A DNA stretch of 64,000 nt. Origin: Flavobacteriaceae bacterium. Lineage in GTDB: Bacteria; Bacteroidota; Bacteroidia; Flavobacteriales; Flavobacteriaceae. Below the pieces are notes generated by a model. The model ran no database searches and was not told the origin of the DNA. It was given only the letters and a program-made list of their open reading frames with translations. The stretch spans positions 1 through 64,000 of the forward strand of contig JABXHX010000013.1 of the NCBI GenBank assembly GCA_013373385.1, read 5' to 3'. The translations under genes were made by a program, and so were the position numbers. How positions within the stretch are numbered: position 1 is the first letter of the stretch; each line of letters opens with the position of its first letter. Shown piece after piece: positions 50,928 through 60,990 of the stretch.

Positions 50928-52124
50928 ATGAAAAAATTTGATAGAGCATATTATTTCCTAATCATTGTACTACTAATAGTTTCTTGTACAGAGCCATTTA
51001 CAATACAAAATATAGAAGAAACTGAAGCTTTAGTCGTCGAAGCTTCAATTACTAATGAAGTTTCTTACCAAAGCATATACTTATCTAAAGCTATAAACTT
51101 AACTGAAGACAAGTTAAAACCAGAAGTTAATGCAATTGTTTACATAAAAGGTGACAACAATACTGTATACAATTTCAAAGAAACTACCTCTGGAGTTTAT
51201 GTTTCTACCAATACATTTTCTGCACAAAAAAATGTAAATTATCAATTGTTTATTGAGCTTGCTAATGGAAAAAAATATGAGTCTTTAAAAGAAAAAACAA
51301 CAAGTAATTCTCAATTCAATGATATTAAAGTTAAGTTACATGAGAACCTTGACGGAGACCAAGAGTTTAGGTTATTCGTAGACAGTTCAGATCTTACTGG
51401 GAATTCAAAATATTATAGATATACGTATGAAGAAACGTATAAGATTGTTGCTCCATTTTGGTCGCCATATGAACTTCAATCTGATAAAAATAGCAGCACT
51501 GGGTATAAAATTGTTCGTAAGACAGATTTGACTAAAGGTGTGTGTTATAGCACTAATGTATCTAACACAATTATACAAACAGAGACAACAAGTTTAGAAA
51601 AAGACAATGTACTTTTTCCAATAAGAAGAATTTCTGTTGATGATTTTATTATATCTCATAGATATAGTATATTAGTAAAACAATATGTTCAATCATTTGA
51701 AGCATATACTTATTATAAAGTTTTGAGTAAATTCTCAAACGCTTCTAATTTATTATCGCAAAGTCAACCAGGATTTTTTAACGGTAATATATTCTCTACA
51801 ACAGATAAAGAAGAAAGAATTATTGGTTTTTTTGAAGTGGTTTCTGTAAATAGTAAAAGAATATTTTTTAATTATAGAGATTTTTTTAAAACAGGTAGAC
51901 CAGATTATATTGAAAAATGTGGATTATATTCTCCTTCCGCCAAAAAAGATCCAAATTTTGGACTAATTTCTCCTTTGGAAGATGCATTAGAAAACGGCTG
52001 GGTTTATTTTAGTGAAACAGGTTTTGATACCAAAGAAATAGGTCCGTATAATTTAGTAGCTAAAGAATGTGGAGACTGTACCAAATCAGGAACCAATATT
52101 AAACCAAGTTTTTGGATAGATTAA
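50928..52124 (+). CDS. DUF4249 lipoprotein, copy 2
   Basis: 398 residues; lipobox IVSC (Cys20). Tandem paralogue of the preceding gene with the same domain order. The stretch FIISHRYSILVKQYVQSFEA is identical in both and the flanks are nearly so, also at the DNA level, while the N-terminal parts and the 345-380 region differ, as expected if two lipoproteins share one receptor contact but differ in ligand contact. The C-terminal ECGDCTK ... KPSFWID is kept. Confidence 0.9.
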   Translation: MKKFDRAYYFLIIVLLIVSCTEPFTIQNIEETEALVVEASITNEVSYQSIYLSKAINLTEDKLKPEVNAIVYIKGDNNTVYNFKETTSGVYVSTNTFSAQKNVNYQLFIELANGKKYESLKEKTTSNSQFNDIKVKLHENLDGDQEFRLFVDSSDLTGNSKYYRYTYEETYKIVAPFWSPYELQSDKNSSTGYKIVRKTDLTKGVCYSTNVSNTIIQTETTSLEKDNVLFPIRRISVDDFIISHRYSILVKQYVQSFEAYTYYKVLSKFSNASNLLSQSQPGFFNGNIFSTTDKEERIIGFFEVVSVNSKRIFFNYRDFFKTGRPDYIEKCGLYSPSAKKDPNFGLISPLEDALENGWVYFSETGFDTKEIGPYNLVAKECGDCTKSGTNIKPSFWID

Positions 52125-52143
52125 AAAATAAATTAGTAAAAAA

Positions 52144-53877
52144 ATGAAAAGAATTTTAATAGTATTAACCGTAGCTATTGCAAGTGTTTTATCACTTAAC
52201 GCTCAGGTAACAATAAGTAAAAAATCTATTGATACTTATAAAAAAATTAAACCAGAAACTATTTTTATACAGCAAAACAAAACACTTATATTTTCAGGAG
52301 AACAACTGTTGTACAAAGTATATTGTTTAAATAAAGACAATACAGTTGGAATTAGTAAAATAGCCTATATAGAACTTATTGATGAAAATAAGGAGAAAAT
52401 TTTTCAGCATAAAATTGCACTTAATTTAGCAACTGGCTACGGAGATTTTACCATTCCTTTTACAGTACCATCAGGAAATTATAAACTTATTGGATATACA
52501 CAATGGATGCGCAATGCAGGATCTACCAATTATTTTGTAAAAGATATTTATATTATAAATCCATTTGCTGAAAATCAAGCTGGTATTGTATTGAATAATC
52601 AAAAAGAAGCTAAGCAGCAAACTGCTAGAGTTCAATCTTCTGTAATTAAATTACAACTTGATAAAAAAATATATCAACCTAGAAAGAAAGTAAGTTTAGA
52701 GATAAAAACATCGCCTAACAAACAATCATTTGGTAATTACACGCTATCTGTTAAAAAGCTAAATAATATTTCGGTTGATACTGCTAAAGTGACTATCAAT
52801 AATTACTTACAAACACAATTCAATACTCTTAAAAATAATTTTCAAATGAATGGAAAGAGTTTTTTAATCTATCCGCCAGAACATAAAGGGCAGTTAATTA
52901 CAGGTAAGGTATTAGATATTAAAAGTAAGCTACCAGCAGTAAATAAAAGAGTTGCCTTGTCTATTCCAGGTAAAAAGTTTGTTATAAAAATAGCCGAAAC
53001 CAATCAATTTGGTGAATTTTATTTTGATTTAGACAAAGAGTTTGAAGGTGATAAAGCAATAATACAAGTATCAGATAGTAAAAGAGATAATTATAAAATT
53101 ACTTTAAGTACTAAAGCTATTTTCGATTATTCTAAATTACAATTTAAGAAGATAGAATTGTCTGAAAATGATTTAAAAGCAATTAAAAAGAAAAGCGAAT
53201 ACATACAAATTGAGAATGCTTATAATGAAGTAAAGAAGGATAGTTTTATCAAAAACGAGCCTAAAGTTACATTTTATAAGCCAGATTACACTTATAAATT
53301 AGATGATTACAAAAGGTTTCCTACGGTACATGAAACCATGATAGAAGTGATAGATCATACTTGGGTTACTACAAAAAGAGGAAAGCATACATTTTTTGTT
53401 AGAGATTACAAGTCTACTAGAAAAGAAGACGTTTTACCATTACTTTTAATTGATGGTGTAATGATTCAGAACCATGAAGATTTATATAATTTTAATATCA
53501 AAGATATAGAAACCATCAACATCATTACAGATAAGTTTCTCTTTGAAAAGAAAGTCTATGGAGGTGTAATTTCTGTTCTTACTAAAAAAACAGACTTCAC
53601 TCCTATTTCAAAAGGTTCTTATTTGCTCGAACTACATCTAACAAAACCATTATTAAGTAAAAAATATTTCAATCAAAACAGCAGTAATAAAGCATATCAA
53701 AGAGTACCAGATTATAGAACTCAATTACTATGGAATCCTGTTGTGAATCTTAATACAAACTCCTTACCTATTTCGTTTTACACTCCAGATAGTAAAGGTA
53801 TATTTGAGGTAAAGCTTGAAGGATTTACATTCGATGGCGCACCAATTACGGTTGTAGAAACAATTAAAGTTGAGTAA
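52144..53877 (+). CDS. Exported protein with MG2-like and TonB-plug-like domains
   Basis: 577 residues; signal peptide 1-20 (ending SLNAQ). Residues about 35-135 resemble the MG2 strand domain of alpha-2-macroglobulin-type proteins (IFSGEQLLYKVYCLNKDNTV ... GNYKLIGYTQWM). Around 245-300 a carboxypeptidase-regulatory-like repeat occurs (GQLITGKVLDIKSKLPAVNK, NQFGEFYFDLDKEF). Residues 440-480 (LLLIDGVMIQNHEDLYNFNI, YGGVISVLTKK) match the end of a TonB plug, but there is no barrel. Last gene of the TonB receptor operon; a role in assisting the receptor is inferred from context. Confidence 0.75.
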   Translation: MKRILIVLTVAIASVLSLNAQVTISKKSIDTYKKIKPETIFIQQNKTLIFSGEQLLYKVYCLNKDNTVGISKIAYIELIDENKEKIFQHKIALNLATGYGDFTIPFTVPSGNYKLIGYTQWMRNAGSTNYFVKDIYIINPFAENQAGIVLNNQKEAKQQTARVQSSVIKLQLDKKIYQPRKKVSLEIKTSPNKQSFGNYTLSVKKLNNISVDTAKVTINNYLQTQFNTLKNNFQMNGKSFLIYPPEHKGQLITGKVLDIKSKLPAVNKRVALSIPGKKFVIKIAETNQFGEFYFDLDKEFEGDKAIIQVSDSKRDNYKITLSTKAIFDYSKLQFKKIELSENDLKAIKKKSEYIQIENAYNEVKKDSFIKNEPKVTFYKPDYTYKLDDYKRFPTVHETMIEVIDHTWVTTKRGKHTFFVRDYKSTRKEDVLPLLLIDGVMIQNHEDLYNFNIKDIETINIITDKFLFEKKVYGGVISVLTKKTDFTPISKGSYLLELHLTKPLLSKKYFNQNSSNKAYQRVPDYRTQLLWNPVVNLNTNSLPISFYTPDSKGIFEVKLEGFTFDGAPITVVETIKVE

Positions 53878-53887
53878 TTTATGATTG

Positions 53888-54784
53888 CTATGTTGTTGTT
53901 TTACTCGTATTGATAAAATACACCCCTAAAAGTAAGATACTTGCAGCAATAATAGATTGTAGTGTAATTTGTTCGTCTAAAATAAACCAGCCTAAAAACA
54001 ACGCTATAATGGGATTTACATAAGCAGATGTCGATACTTTTTCTGGAGATACTTTACGCAATAAAAAATTGAACGCAGTAAATGCTACGATGCTTCCAAA
54101 GATTACTAACAAGGTCATAGAATTGATAGTAGCACTACTCCAATGTATAGGCATCTTCCATTTTTCACCAAATAACAGGCTAAATACAGATAGAATTAAT
54201 CCGCCTGTTAGCATTTGATATCCAGAATTTACAAAATAGCTTTTGTGCATATCGGCTTTCGAAACTAAAATACTCGCAAAAGACCAACTGAGTATGCATG
54301 TAAAAATCATTAGTATACCAATAATGCTGTTATTACTGTTAAAAACTTCTTGCTGATTTACAAGTAGATATATGCCTAAAATACCTAAAAAGACACCTAC
54401 TATTGCTAATTTTTGAATCTTTTGTTTATAGATGATTCTCAAAAGTAACAAAACAAATAAAGGCATTGAAGAAGCTTCTAAAGCAGCAAAACCAGAATCT
54501 ACGTATTTTAATGCCCAAACAAAAACTCCATTGCCATAGCTTAAAAATAAAAATCCAGCTACTATATTATTTATAAGCTGCTTTTTGGTTATTGATAAAG
54601 GAATTTTTAAAAAGTAAGCAATTGCAAAAATTAACATTCCTGCAAAAACAAAGCGCAGTGAAGATAAAAACAGCGGAGCTATTTCTTGAACAGCAATTTT
54701 ATTTAGCATATAGGTAGAGCCCCATATCACATAAATAGCAAAAAAAGCTAAAATAATTAGAACAATTTCTTTTGTAAACTTCAC
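53888..54784 (-). CDS. EamA-family (DMT) transporter
   Basis: 298 residues, ten predicted helices in two EamA repeats: the first opens YVIWGSTYMLNKIAVQEIAP and the second centres on ILSWSFASILVSK and ends PEKVSTSAYVNPIIALFLGWFILDE (split for length). Drug/metabolite exporters of this type move amino acids or other metabolites out of the cytoplasm; the substrate is unknown. Its stop is 10 bases from the stop of the convergent plug-like gene, and it follows the helicase gene by 18 bases. Confidence 0.92.
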   Translation of the reverse strand: MKFTKEIVLIILAFFAIYVIWGSTYMLNKIAVQEIAPLFLSSLRFVFAGMLIFAIAYFLKIPLSITKKQLINNIVAGFLFLSYGNGVFVWALKYVDSGFAALEASSMPLFVLLLLRIIYKQKIQKLAIVGVFLGILGIYLLVNQQEVFNSNNSIIGILMIFTCILSWSFASILVSKADMHKSYFVNSGYQMLTGGLILSVFSLLFGEKWKMPIHWSSATINSMTLLVIFGSIVAFTAFNFLLRKVSPEKVSTSAYVNPIIALFLGWFILDEQITLQSIIAASILLLGVYFINTSKTTT

Positions 54785-54802
54785 GTAAAATTATATAAAC
54801 TA

Positions 54803-56359
54803 CTATTCTGCTGGTCTTCCATGAATTTTTTCAAACAACTCATCAAAATTAGCACGTAAAAATAATCTTAATTTTGTTCTGTAATCATTTTTTAGCCAGT
54901 CCATAAAGTTATTAGTACTTTTACTAATACATTTAGAGTATCTGTGAAGTCTAAAATCTATATCGTCTCCTAATTTTTTTGCTAAATCTAAGGCATCATA
55001 AACATCTTCACTATTCTCTATACACATTTTAGCATGATGCTCTATAGATTTTTCTAACACTACTTTAGTAGATTCTCTGTTTTTAATTGCATCTAAATAC
55101 ACCTTTTTTATATCAAAGCTAATATCCTCTGAATTTGCAAATTCTTTTCTGAGCGCTTCTGGCATTTCATACATAAAGTTATCTTCAATATCTTCATCAC
55201 TCATCAATTTCTCCAAATAAAAATTTGGAGCTCTAAAAATTTGTTGCCAATCTAAATCTGCACCCCACGGGCCAAACCTATGAAAGTTATTTCCTAAATC
55301 TACGATGTTAAATGTAGTTTTATCGTTTAGTATCCTTGAGCCTCGACCAATCATTTGGTAATAAAGGGTTAACGATTTTGTTGCTCTGTTAAGAATAATA
55401 GTGTCTACAGTAGGCTCATCAAAACCTGTTGTTAAAATACTTACAGAAGTTAAAATTGCATCTGGAGTATTTTTAAACCATTCTAAAATTCTTTGTCGTT
55501 CTTTTTTGGTGGCTGTATTATCTAAATGTGCAATAGGATATCCAGCTGCTCTAAAAGTTTCATATACATAAATAGAAGTGTTAATTCCGTTGTTAAAAAT
55601 TAATGTCTTTTTTCCTTTAGAACGCTCTTCGTAAGCCTGTAATAATTTCCCTAGCATTTGTGTATTAGTATACAAATCTTCAGAAGACTTTACTGTATAA
55701 TCTCCATTAGATCCAACAACTAAAGATGTTAATCCTACATTGTAGTAGTATGTTTTTGGCTTCGCTAAAAAATTGTGATTAATTAACGATTCAATTGTTT
55801 CTCCAACAATTAACTCATTATAATTGTCTTTCATTGGCAACTTAACATTTGAGCTAAGTGGTGTGGCAGTAACCCCTAAAATAAATGATTGCTCAAAAAA
55901 TTTAAAAAGCTTTGTAAAAGAGTTGTAATGTGCTTCGTCAATAATTACCAAACCAATATCAGAAATGTCAAGTTTGTTATCGTTTAAACGATTATTTAGC
56001 GTTTCTACCATAGCAACAAAACAACTATATTCTGATTGGTCATCAAGGTTGGCTGTACTATCTACTACTTTATTTGTCACTCCAAATTCAGAAAGCATGG
56101 TAGAAGTTTGCTTACACAACTCAATTCTATGAGTCATTACCAAGACTTTTTTCTGATGATGCTTTAAATATTGCCTAACAATTTCAGAAAAAATAACAGT
56201 TTTACCTCCCCCTGTTGGTAATTGATACAGTAAGTGATAGTCATCTGGAGCTTCTTCAAAACGTTTAAAGATTTTATTTATAGCTCCTTTTTGGTAACTG
56301 TATAAATCTTTTCCTGTTTTACGTTCTTCTAATTCTGGAGAAGTAATTGTTTCTGACAT
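54803..56359 (-). CDS. Superfamily II DEAD/DEAH-box helicase
   Basis: 518 residues from ATG 56359 (MSETITSPELEERKTGKDLY); an ATG 33 bases upstream adds an unlike N-terminus. Motifs: QLPTGGGKTVIFS (I), VMTHRIELC (Ia), IIDEAHY (II, DEAH), GVTATPL (III), SILTTGFDEP (V) and QMIGRGSRI (VI). It resembles the RecQ-distant SSL2/RAD25-like or type III restriction-like helicases that work on DNA. The last 150 residues are helical and unassigned. It is not next to nuclease or methylase genes, so a restriction role is unlikely. Confidence 0.93.
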   Translation of the reverse strand: MSETITSPELEERKTGKDLYSYQKGAINKIFKRFEEAPDDYHLLYQLPTGGGKTVIFSEIVRQYLKHHQKKVLVMTHRIELCKQTSTMLSEFGVTNKVVDSTANLDDQSEYSCFVAMVETLNNRLNDNKLDISDIGLVIIDEAHYNSFTKLFKFFEQSFILGVTATPLSSNVKLPMKDNYNELIVGETIESLINHNFLAKPKTYYYNVGLTSLVVGSNGDYTVKSSEDLYTNTQMLGKLLQAYEERSKGKKTLIFNNGINTSIYVYETFRAAGYPIAHLDNTATKKERQRILEWFKNTPDAILTSVSILTTGFDEPTVDTIILNRATKSLTLYYQMIGRGSRILNDKTTFNIVDLGNNFHRFGPWGADLDWQQIFRAPNFYLEKLMSDEDIEDNFMYEMPEALRKEFANSEDISFDIKKVYLDAIKNRESTKVVLEKSIEHHAKMCIENSEDVYDALDLAKKLGDDIDFRLHRYSKCISKSTNNFMDWLKNDYRTKLRLFLRANFDELFEKIHGRPAE

Positions 56360-56517
56360 AAATCTCTTTTTATTAAAAATGCAAAAATACACAGTTAAAA
56401 GGGTTATAACGAATCATTTCTATATTTTTTTAGTTATTTTTTACGTTGATGAAGTATAATTTGTTAATAATTAATATTTTAGCTAACTTGTACTTATCTA
56501 ACTCTAATAAATTAATT

Positions 56518-56937
56518 ATGACAAACTCAACTAACAAACCTAACCCTCTGTTTTGGATTATTGGTATTGTGGCCTTAATTTGGAACGCTATGGGTGTATT
56601 TGCCTACCTTGTAAGAGCATTTATTACCGAAGAAATGATTGCTGCTTTACCTAAAGAACAACAGGCAGAATTTTTAGTAGAATACCCAGCATGGTATACG
56701 GCAGCTTTTGCTTTAGCAGTTTTCTGTGGAGCGCTAGGTTCGTTGCTACTTTTATTAAGGAAAAAACTAGCATATCCAATGTTTATCATTTCTGCAATTG
56801 CAGCTATTGCACAGCACATATATCTATTTATGAATGTAAAAGAAATGGATATGAAAATGCCTATTCTAATTATTGTTTTTTGTCTTTTTTTAGTTTGGTA
56901 TTCTAAAGATGTAATAAGCAAAGGGTATGTAAAATAA
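56518..56937 (+). CDS. Small four-helix membrane protein
   Basis: 139 residues from ATG 56518 (MTNSTNKPNPLFWIIGIVALIW); starts further upstream add an AT-rich stretch that is probably leader. Four helices, with a charged loop EEMIAALPKEQQAEFLVEYPAWYT between the first two (written whole it exceeds no family signature I know). Proteins of this type are frequent in marine Flavobacteria and lack a known role. Followed by a strong terminator. Confidence 0.75.
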   Translation: MTNSTNKPNPLFWIIGIVALIWNAMGVFAYLVRAFITEEMIAALPKEQQAEFLVEYPAWYTAAFALAVFCGALGSLLLLLRKKLAYPMFIISAIAAIAQHIYLFMNVKEMDMKMPILIIVFCLFLVWYSKDVISKGYVK

Positions 56938-56966
56938 TTTTATTTCCCCCAAATGTTTTGATGCGG

Positions 56967-56996
56967 AGCCACTTAAGAAATTAAGTGGCTTTTTTA
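56967..56996 (+). terminator. Rho-independent terminator
   Basis: AGCCACTTAA-GAAA-TTAAGTGGCT, a perfect 10-bp stem with a GAAA tetraloop, followed by six T. Confidence 0.93.
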
Positions 56997-57070
56997 TTAA
57001 CTAAATATTATACCTTTTAATAATAAATGATTTTGATAAATTACTTAGTTTAGTCAAAAAATTTAACATC

Positions 57071-60000
57071 ATGAAACAACTAACTTTCTTATTACTGTGT
57101 GTTGTATTTGGTTTGAACGCACAAGAAAATCCAAAATGGATGCGTTACTCAGCCATATCACCAGATGGTACACAAATTGTTTTTACCTATAAAGGAGATT
57201 TATATAAAGTATCTTCTAGTGGTGGACAAGCGACACAATTAACCTATCATACCGCACATGATTATATGCCTGTGTGGAGTAAAGATAGTAAGCAAATCGC
57301 TTTTGCTTCTAATCGCTATGGAAACTTTGATGTATATGTTATGAATGCTAGCGGAGGTAATGCTTCACGACTTACTTTCCATTCTACTAATGAGTACCCA
57401 TATTCGTATACATCAAATAACAAAGCAGTTCTATTTGGTGCAACTCGTCAAGATGACGTAAAGCACAGACAATATCCAACAGGTTCACAACCAGAACTCT
57501 ATAGTGTTCCGATTAAAGGTGGTAAAGTATCACAAGTTTTTACCATACCGGCAGAGTATGTGCAAGTTTCTAAAAATGGAAAAATCCTGGTTTATCACGA
57601 TAAAAAAGGTGGAGAAAATGAATTTAGAAAGCATCACCGTTCGTCTATAACAAGAGATATTTGGATGTACGATACCAACACAAAAACACACACAATGATT
57701 ACTTCTTTTGATGGTGAAGACAGACACCCTGTTTTTAGTCCAGACGAAAAAAGTATTTATTATTTAAGCGAACAAAACGGTACGTTTAATGTGTATAAAA
57801 AAGCATTGAACAATTCAGGTCAAACACAGCAACTTACCAATTTTAAACTTCACCCAGTGCGTTTTTTAAGTATTGGAAACGGAATTCTTTCTTTTGGATA
57901 TGATGGCGAAATTTATACCATGAAAGAAGGTCAAAAACCAAAAAAAGTAAATATACGTGTTGTTACACAGAATAAAGACAACAGTGATAAATACATTTCA
58001 ATAAACGGAGGAATAAGAGAAATGGCAGTATCACCAAATGGTAAAGAAATTGCATTTATTGCTCGTGGTGAAGTGTTTGTTACTTCTGTAGATAAATCAT
58101 TTACTAAAAGGTTAACCAATACACCAGAGAATGAACGTTTTGTTACTTGGGGACCAGAAGGTAAATCGGTGGTTTACAGTAGTGAGCGTAATGGAAAATG
58201 GAGTATTTATAAAACAGAAAAAGTAAGAAAAGAAGAGCCTTTCTTTTATGCTGCTACACTTATAGAAGAATCGCCAGTCATTGAAAATAAAAAAGACAAT
58301 TACTTGGCTCAATACTCTCCAGATGGTAAAAAACTTGCTTTTATAGAAGGTAGAAGAACCTTAAAAGTAAAAGATGTAAAATCAGGAAAAGAAACAATCT
58401 TGTTAACACCAAAAGATTTATTTCACATGAGAGATGGCGACAAGTATTTTACTTGGAGTCCAGATAGTAAATGGTTACTGGTAGATTGGAGCAAGACTTT
58501 AAGTAATAGCGAAGTGTTACTAATGGCTGCAGATGGATCTAAGAGAGTAAACCTTAACGAAAGTGGGTATTATGACAGTAGTCCTAAATGGGTAAATGGT
58601 GGTAAGCAAATGATTTGGTTTAGCAATAGAAATGGATTGAAATCGTACGCAACCAGTGGACAATCTCAAAGTGATGTATACACTATGTTCTTTACACAAG
58701 ATGCTTGGGATGAGTTTAATTTAAGTGATGAAGATTATAAACTGCTACAAGCACTTAAAGAAGAAGAGAAAAAGGCAAAAGCAAAAGCTAAAAAGGATAA
58801 GAAAGATGATAAAAAATCAACAAATAAAAAGAAGGATACAAAGAAAAAGCCTACACTATTAAAATTTGATTGGGATGCTATGAAAGATAGAACCAAAAGA
58901 TTAACCATCCACTCTTCTAGTCTTGGAGATGCCGTGCTGTCTAAAAAAGGAGATGAATTGTATTACCTAACTAGGTTTGAGGGCAGAGCTAATTTATGGA
59001 GTACAAACTTAAGAACCAGAGCTACAAAAATGTTGATGAAATTAAATGTTGGTGGTGGTAGTTTACAGTGGGATAAAGACATGAAAAATTTATACCTTCT
59101 CAGCGGAGGCAGAATATCTAAATTAAACCCGAAAGCAAAAAGTAGAAAGGCAGTTAATATTAGAGGTGAAATGAAGTTCGATGAAGTAGCTGAAAGAACT
59201 GCCATGTTTAATCATGTTTGGATTCGTACCAATGCAATTTTCTATGAGCCAACATTCCATGGAGTTAATTGGAAAAAAATGAAAAAAGAATACCAAAAAT
59301 ATTTGCCACATATTGGTAACGGATTTGAGTTTTCAGAAATGCTATCAGAAATGTTAGGAGAACTAAACGTTTCTCATGCAGGAGCAGGTTATAGAGGTGT
59401 TAGCATATCTAATGCTGATGCAACGGCATCACTCGGAATTTTTATGAATCATAAGCATACAGGTAATGGAATCTTAATCGATGAAATTATCAAAGGTGGT
59501 CCATTAGACAAAGCTAAATTCAATGTAAAAGCAGGGATGTTAATACAAAAGATTAACGGTGAAACAATTGATAAAGACCAAGATGTGGCTAAGTATTTAA
59601 ACAGGCAAGCTGGCAAGTTTATGTTGTTAGATATTTTAGATCCTAGAACTAAAAAAACACAGACCATTACAGTAAAGCCAATTTCTATTGGAGCAGAAAA
59701 TGGCTTGTTATACAAAAGATGGGTTAAAATGAACGAAGAAGAAGTAAGAAGGAAAAGTAAAGGTCAGTTAGGTTATGTGCATATTCCTGGTATGAGTGAC
59801 GGTCCTTATAGAAATATTTACCAAGATATGATGGGGAAATATGCCGATACTAAAGGGGTAATTATTGATACTCGTTTTAATAGCGGTGGAGATTTAGTTG
59901 CAGATTTAGCAATGTTCTTTACAGGTACACCATTTATTACTTATGCTACTGAAGCCAAGGTTGTAGGCGGTGAACCTACTTCTCGTTGGACAAAACCAAC

Positions 60001-60313
60001 ATTAACCATGTTTAATGAAAGTAATTATTCTGACGGACATTGTTATGCTCAAGGTTATACAGATTTAAAGATTGGAAAAACAGTAGGAATGCCTGTGCCT
60101 GGTACGTGTAGTTTTGCCGGATGGGAAGGTTTACCAAATGGTGGTTATTGGGGAGTTGTACCAATAAGTGCTAAAAACAAAGCAGGTGAATGGATGGAAA
60201 ACAATCAGACAAATCCTTTGATTCAAGTTAAAAATATGCCTGGACTTATTGATAAAGGAAGAGATCAACAATTAGAACGTTCTATTAGAGAATTACTAAA
60301 AGATGTAAATTAA
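57071..60313 (+). CDS. Tricorn-type protease (S41B), exported
   Basis: 1080 residues; signal peptide 1-16 (ending GLNAQ). N-terminal WD40-like/PD40 propellers (SPDGTQIVFTYKGDLY, WSKDSKQIAFASNRYGN), a lysine-rich insert at about 565-600, a core domain, PDZ (about 785-870) and the S41 protease domain. The tetrad of Thermoplasma Tricorn (S745, H746, S965, E1023) aligns with S768-H769 (NVSHAG), S987 (NYSDGHC) and E1043 (WMENNQTNP), with spacings of 218 and 56 against 219 and 58. The ending GRDQQLERSIRELL is also Tricorn-like. It degrades oligopeptides, here in the periplasm rather than the cytosol. Confidence 0.94.
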   Translation: MKQLTFLLLCVVFGLNAQENPKWMRYSAISPDGTQIVFTYKGDLYKVSSSGGQATQLTYHTAHDYMPVWSKDSKQIAFASNRYGNFDVYVMNASGGNASRLTFHSTNEYPYSYTSNNKAVLFGATRQDDVKHRQYPTGSQPELYSVPIKGGKVSQVFTIPAEYVQVSKNGKILVYHDKKGGENEFRKHHRSSITRDIWMYDTNTKTHTMITSFDGEDRHPVFSPDEKSIYYLSEQNGTFNVYKKALNNSGQTQQLTNFKLHPVRFLSIGNGILSFGYDGEIYTMKEGQKPKKVNIRVVTQNKDNSDKYISINGGIREMAVSPNGKEIAFIARGEVFVTSVDKSFTKRLTNTPENERFVTWGPEGKSVVYSSERNGKWSIYKTEKVRKEEPFFYAATLIEESPVIENKKDNYLAQYSPDGKKLAFIEGRRTLKVKDVKSGKETILLTPKDLFHMRDGDKYFTWSPDSKWLLVDWSKTLSNSEVLLMAADGSKRVNLNESGYYDSSPKWVNGGKQMIWFSNRNGLKSYATSGQSQSDVYTMFFTQDAWDEFNLSDEDYKLLQALKEEEKKAKAKAKKDKKDDKKSTNKKKDTKKKPTLLKFDWDAMKDRTKRLTIHSSSLGDAVLSKKGDELYYLTRFEGRANLWSTNLRTRATKMLMKLNVGGGSLQWDKDMKNLYLLSGGRISKLNPKAKSRKAVNIRGEMKFDEVAERTAMFNHVWIRTNAIFYEPTFHGVNWKKMKKEYQKYLPHIGNGFEFSEMLSEMLGELNVSHAGAGYRGVSISNADATASLGIFMNHKHTGNGILIDEIIKGGPLDKAKFNVKAGMLIQKINGETIDKDQDVAKYLNRQAGKFMLLDILDPRTKKTQTITVKPISIGAENGLLYKRWVKMNEEEVRRKSKGQLGYVHIPGMSDGPYRNIYQDMMGKYADTKGVIIDTRFNSGGDLVADLAMFFTGTPFITYATEAKVVGGEPTSRWTKPTLTMFNESNYSDGHCYAQGYTDLKIGKTVGMPVPGTCSFAGWEGLPNGGYWGVVPISAKNKAGEWMENNQTNPLIQVKNMPGLIDKGRDQQLERSIRELLKDVN

Positions 60314-60330
60314 AAAAGAATATAACAACT

Positions 60331-60360
60331 AAAAAGCGAAGCATTTAGCTTCGCTTTTTT
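60331..60360. terminator. Bidirectional terminator between Tricorn and TRIC genes
   Basis: AAAAAGCGAAGC-ATTTA-GCTTCGCTTTTT, a 12-bp stem with U runs in both directions; the genes converge here. Confidence 0.92.
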
Positions 60361-60987
60361 TTATGATATTTTTCCAAATAAATCATCCTTGATTTTGGGT
60401 AATTGCAAGTGAAAACGAACCGCTAATAATCGTATACTAATAACAGTAAAGATGGTAGCTAAAAACTGTATAGTGTTAGAAAATTCTAAGTAATAGGTTA
60501 ATAAATATACGCCTCCTCCAGCTAAGCAAGCTGAAGCATAAATTTCTTTCTTAAAAATTAACGGAACTTCATTGGTTAACACATCTCGTATCACTCCACC
60601 AATTACCGAAGAAACCATTCCCATTACTACAGCTATAAAAGGATGCAATTCATAAGACAACCCTTTTTGCACCCCTAAAAGTGTAAACACACCAATACCA
60701 ATAGTATCAAATAAAAAGAAAGTTTTACGCAATGGTGCAATTTTACTTTTAAATAAAAAAGTAAACACAACAGCAGCTAAAATGGTCCAAATATAATTTA
60801 AGTCGCCAATCCAATTTATAGGGTGTGCATTAATTAATACATCACGTGTCATCCCTCCACCTACTGCCGTAACAAAAGCAATGATAATCACACCAAATAA
60901 ATCAAAATCTTTTTTAGAAGCTACCAATGCACCAGATATAGCAAAAGCAAAAGTTCCAATAATATCTAAAACGTAAATTAAATCCAT
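60361..60987 (-). CDS. Trimeric intracellular cation (TRIC) channel family protein
   Basis: 208 residues, seven helices from two UPF0126 repeats: GTFAFAISGALVASKKDFDLFG with TAVGGGMTRDVLI, and FTLLGVQKGL with SSVIGGVIRDVLTNE. Homotrimeric potassium-permeable channels of the inner membrane; physiological role in bacteria unclear. It is three bases after the RNA helicase gene, so in one transcript with it. Confidence 0.92.
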   Translation of the reverse strand: MDLIYVLDIIGTFAFAISGALVASKKDFDLFGVIIIAFVTAVGGGMTRDVLINAHPINWIGDLNYIWTILAAVVFTFLFKSKIAPLRKTFFLFDTIGIGVFTLLGVQKGLSYELHPFIAVVMGMVSSVIGGVIRDVLTNEVPLIFKKEIYASACLAGGGVYLLTYYLEFSNTIQFLATIFTVISIRLLAVRFHLQLPKIKDDLFGKIS

Positions 60988-60990
60988 TGT

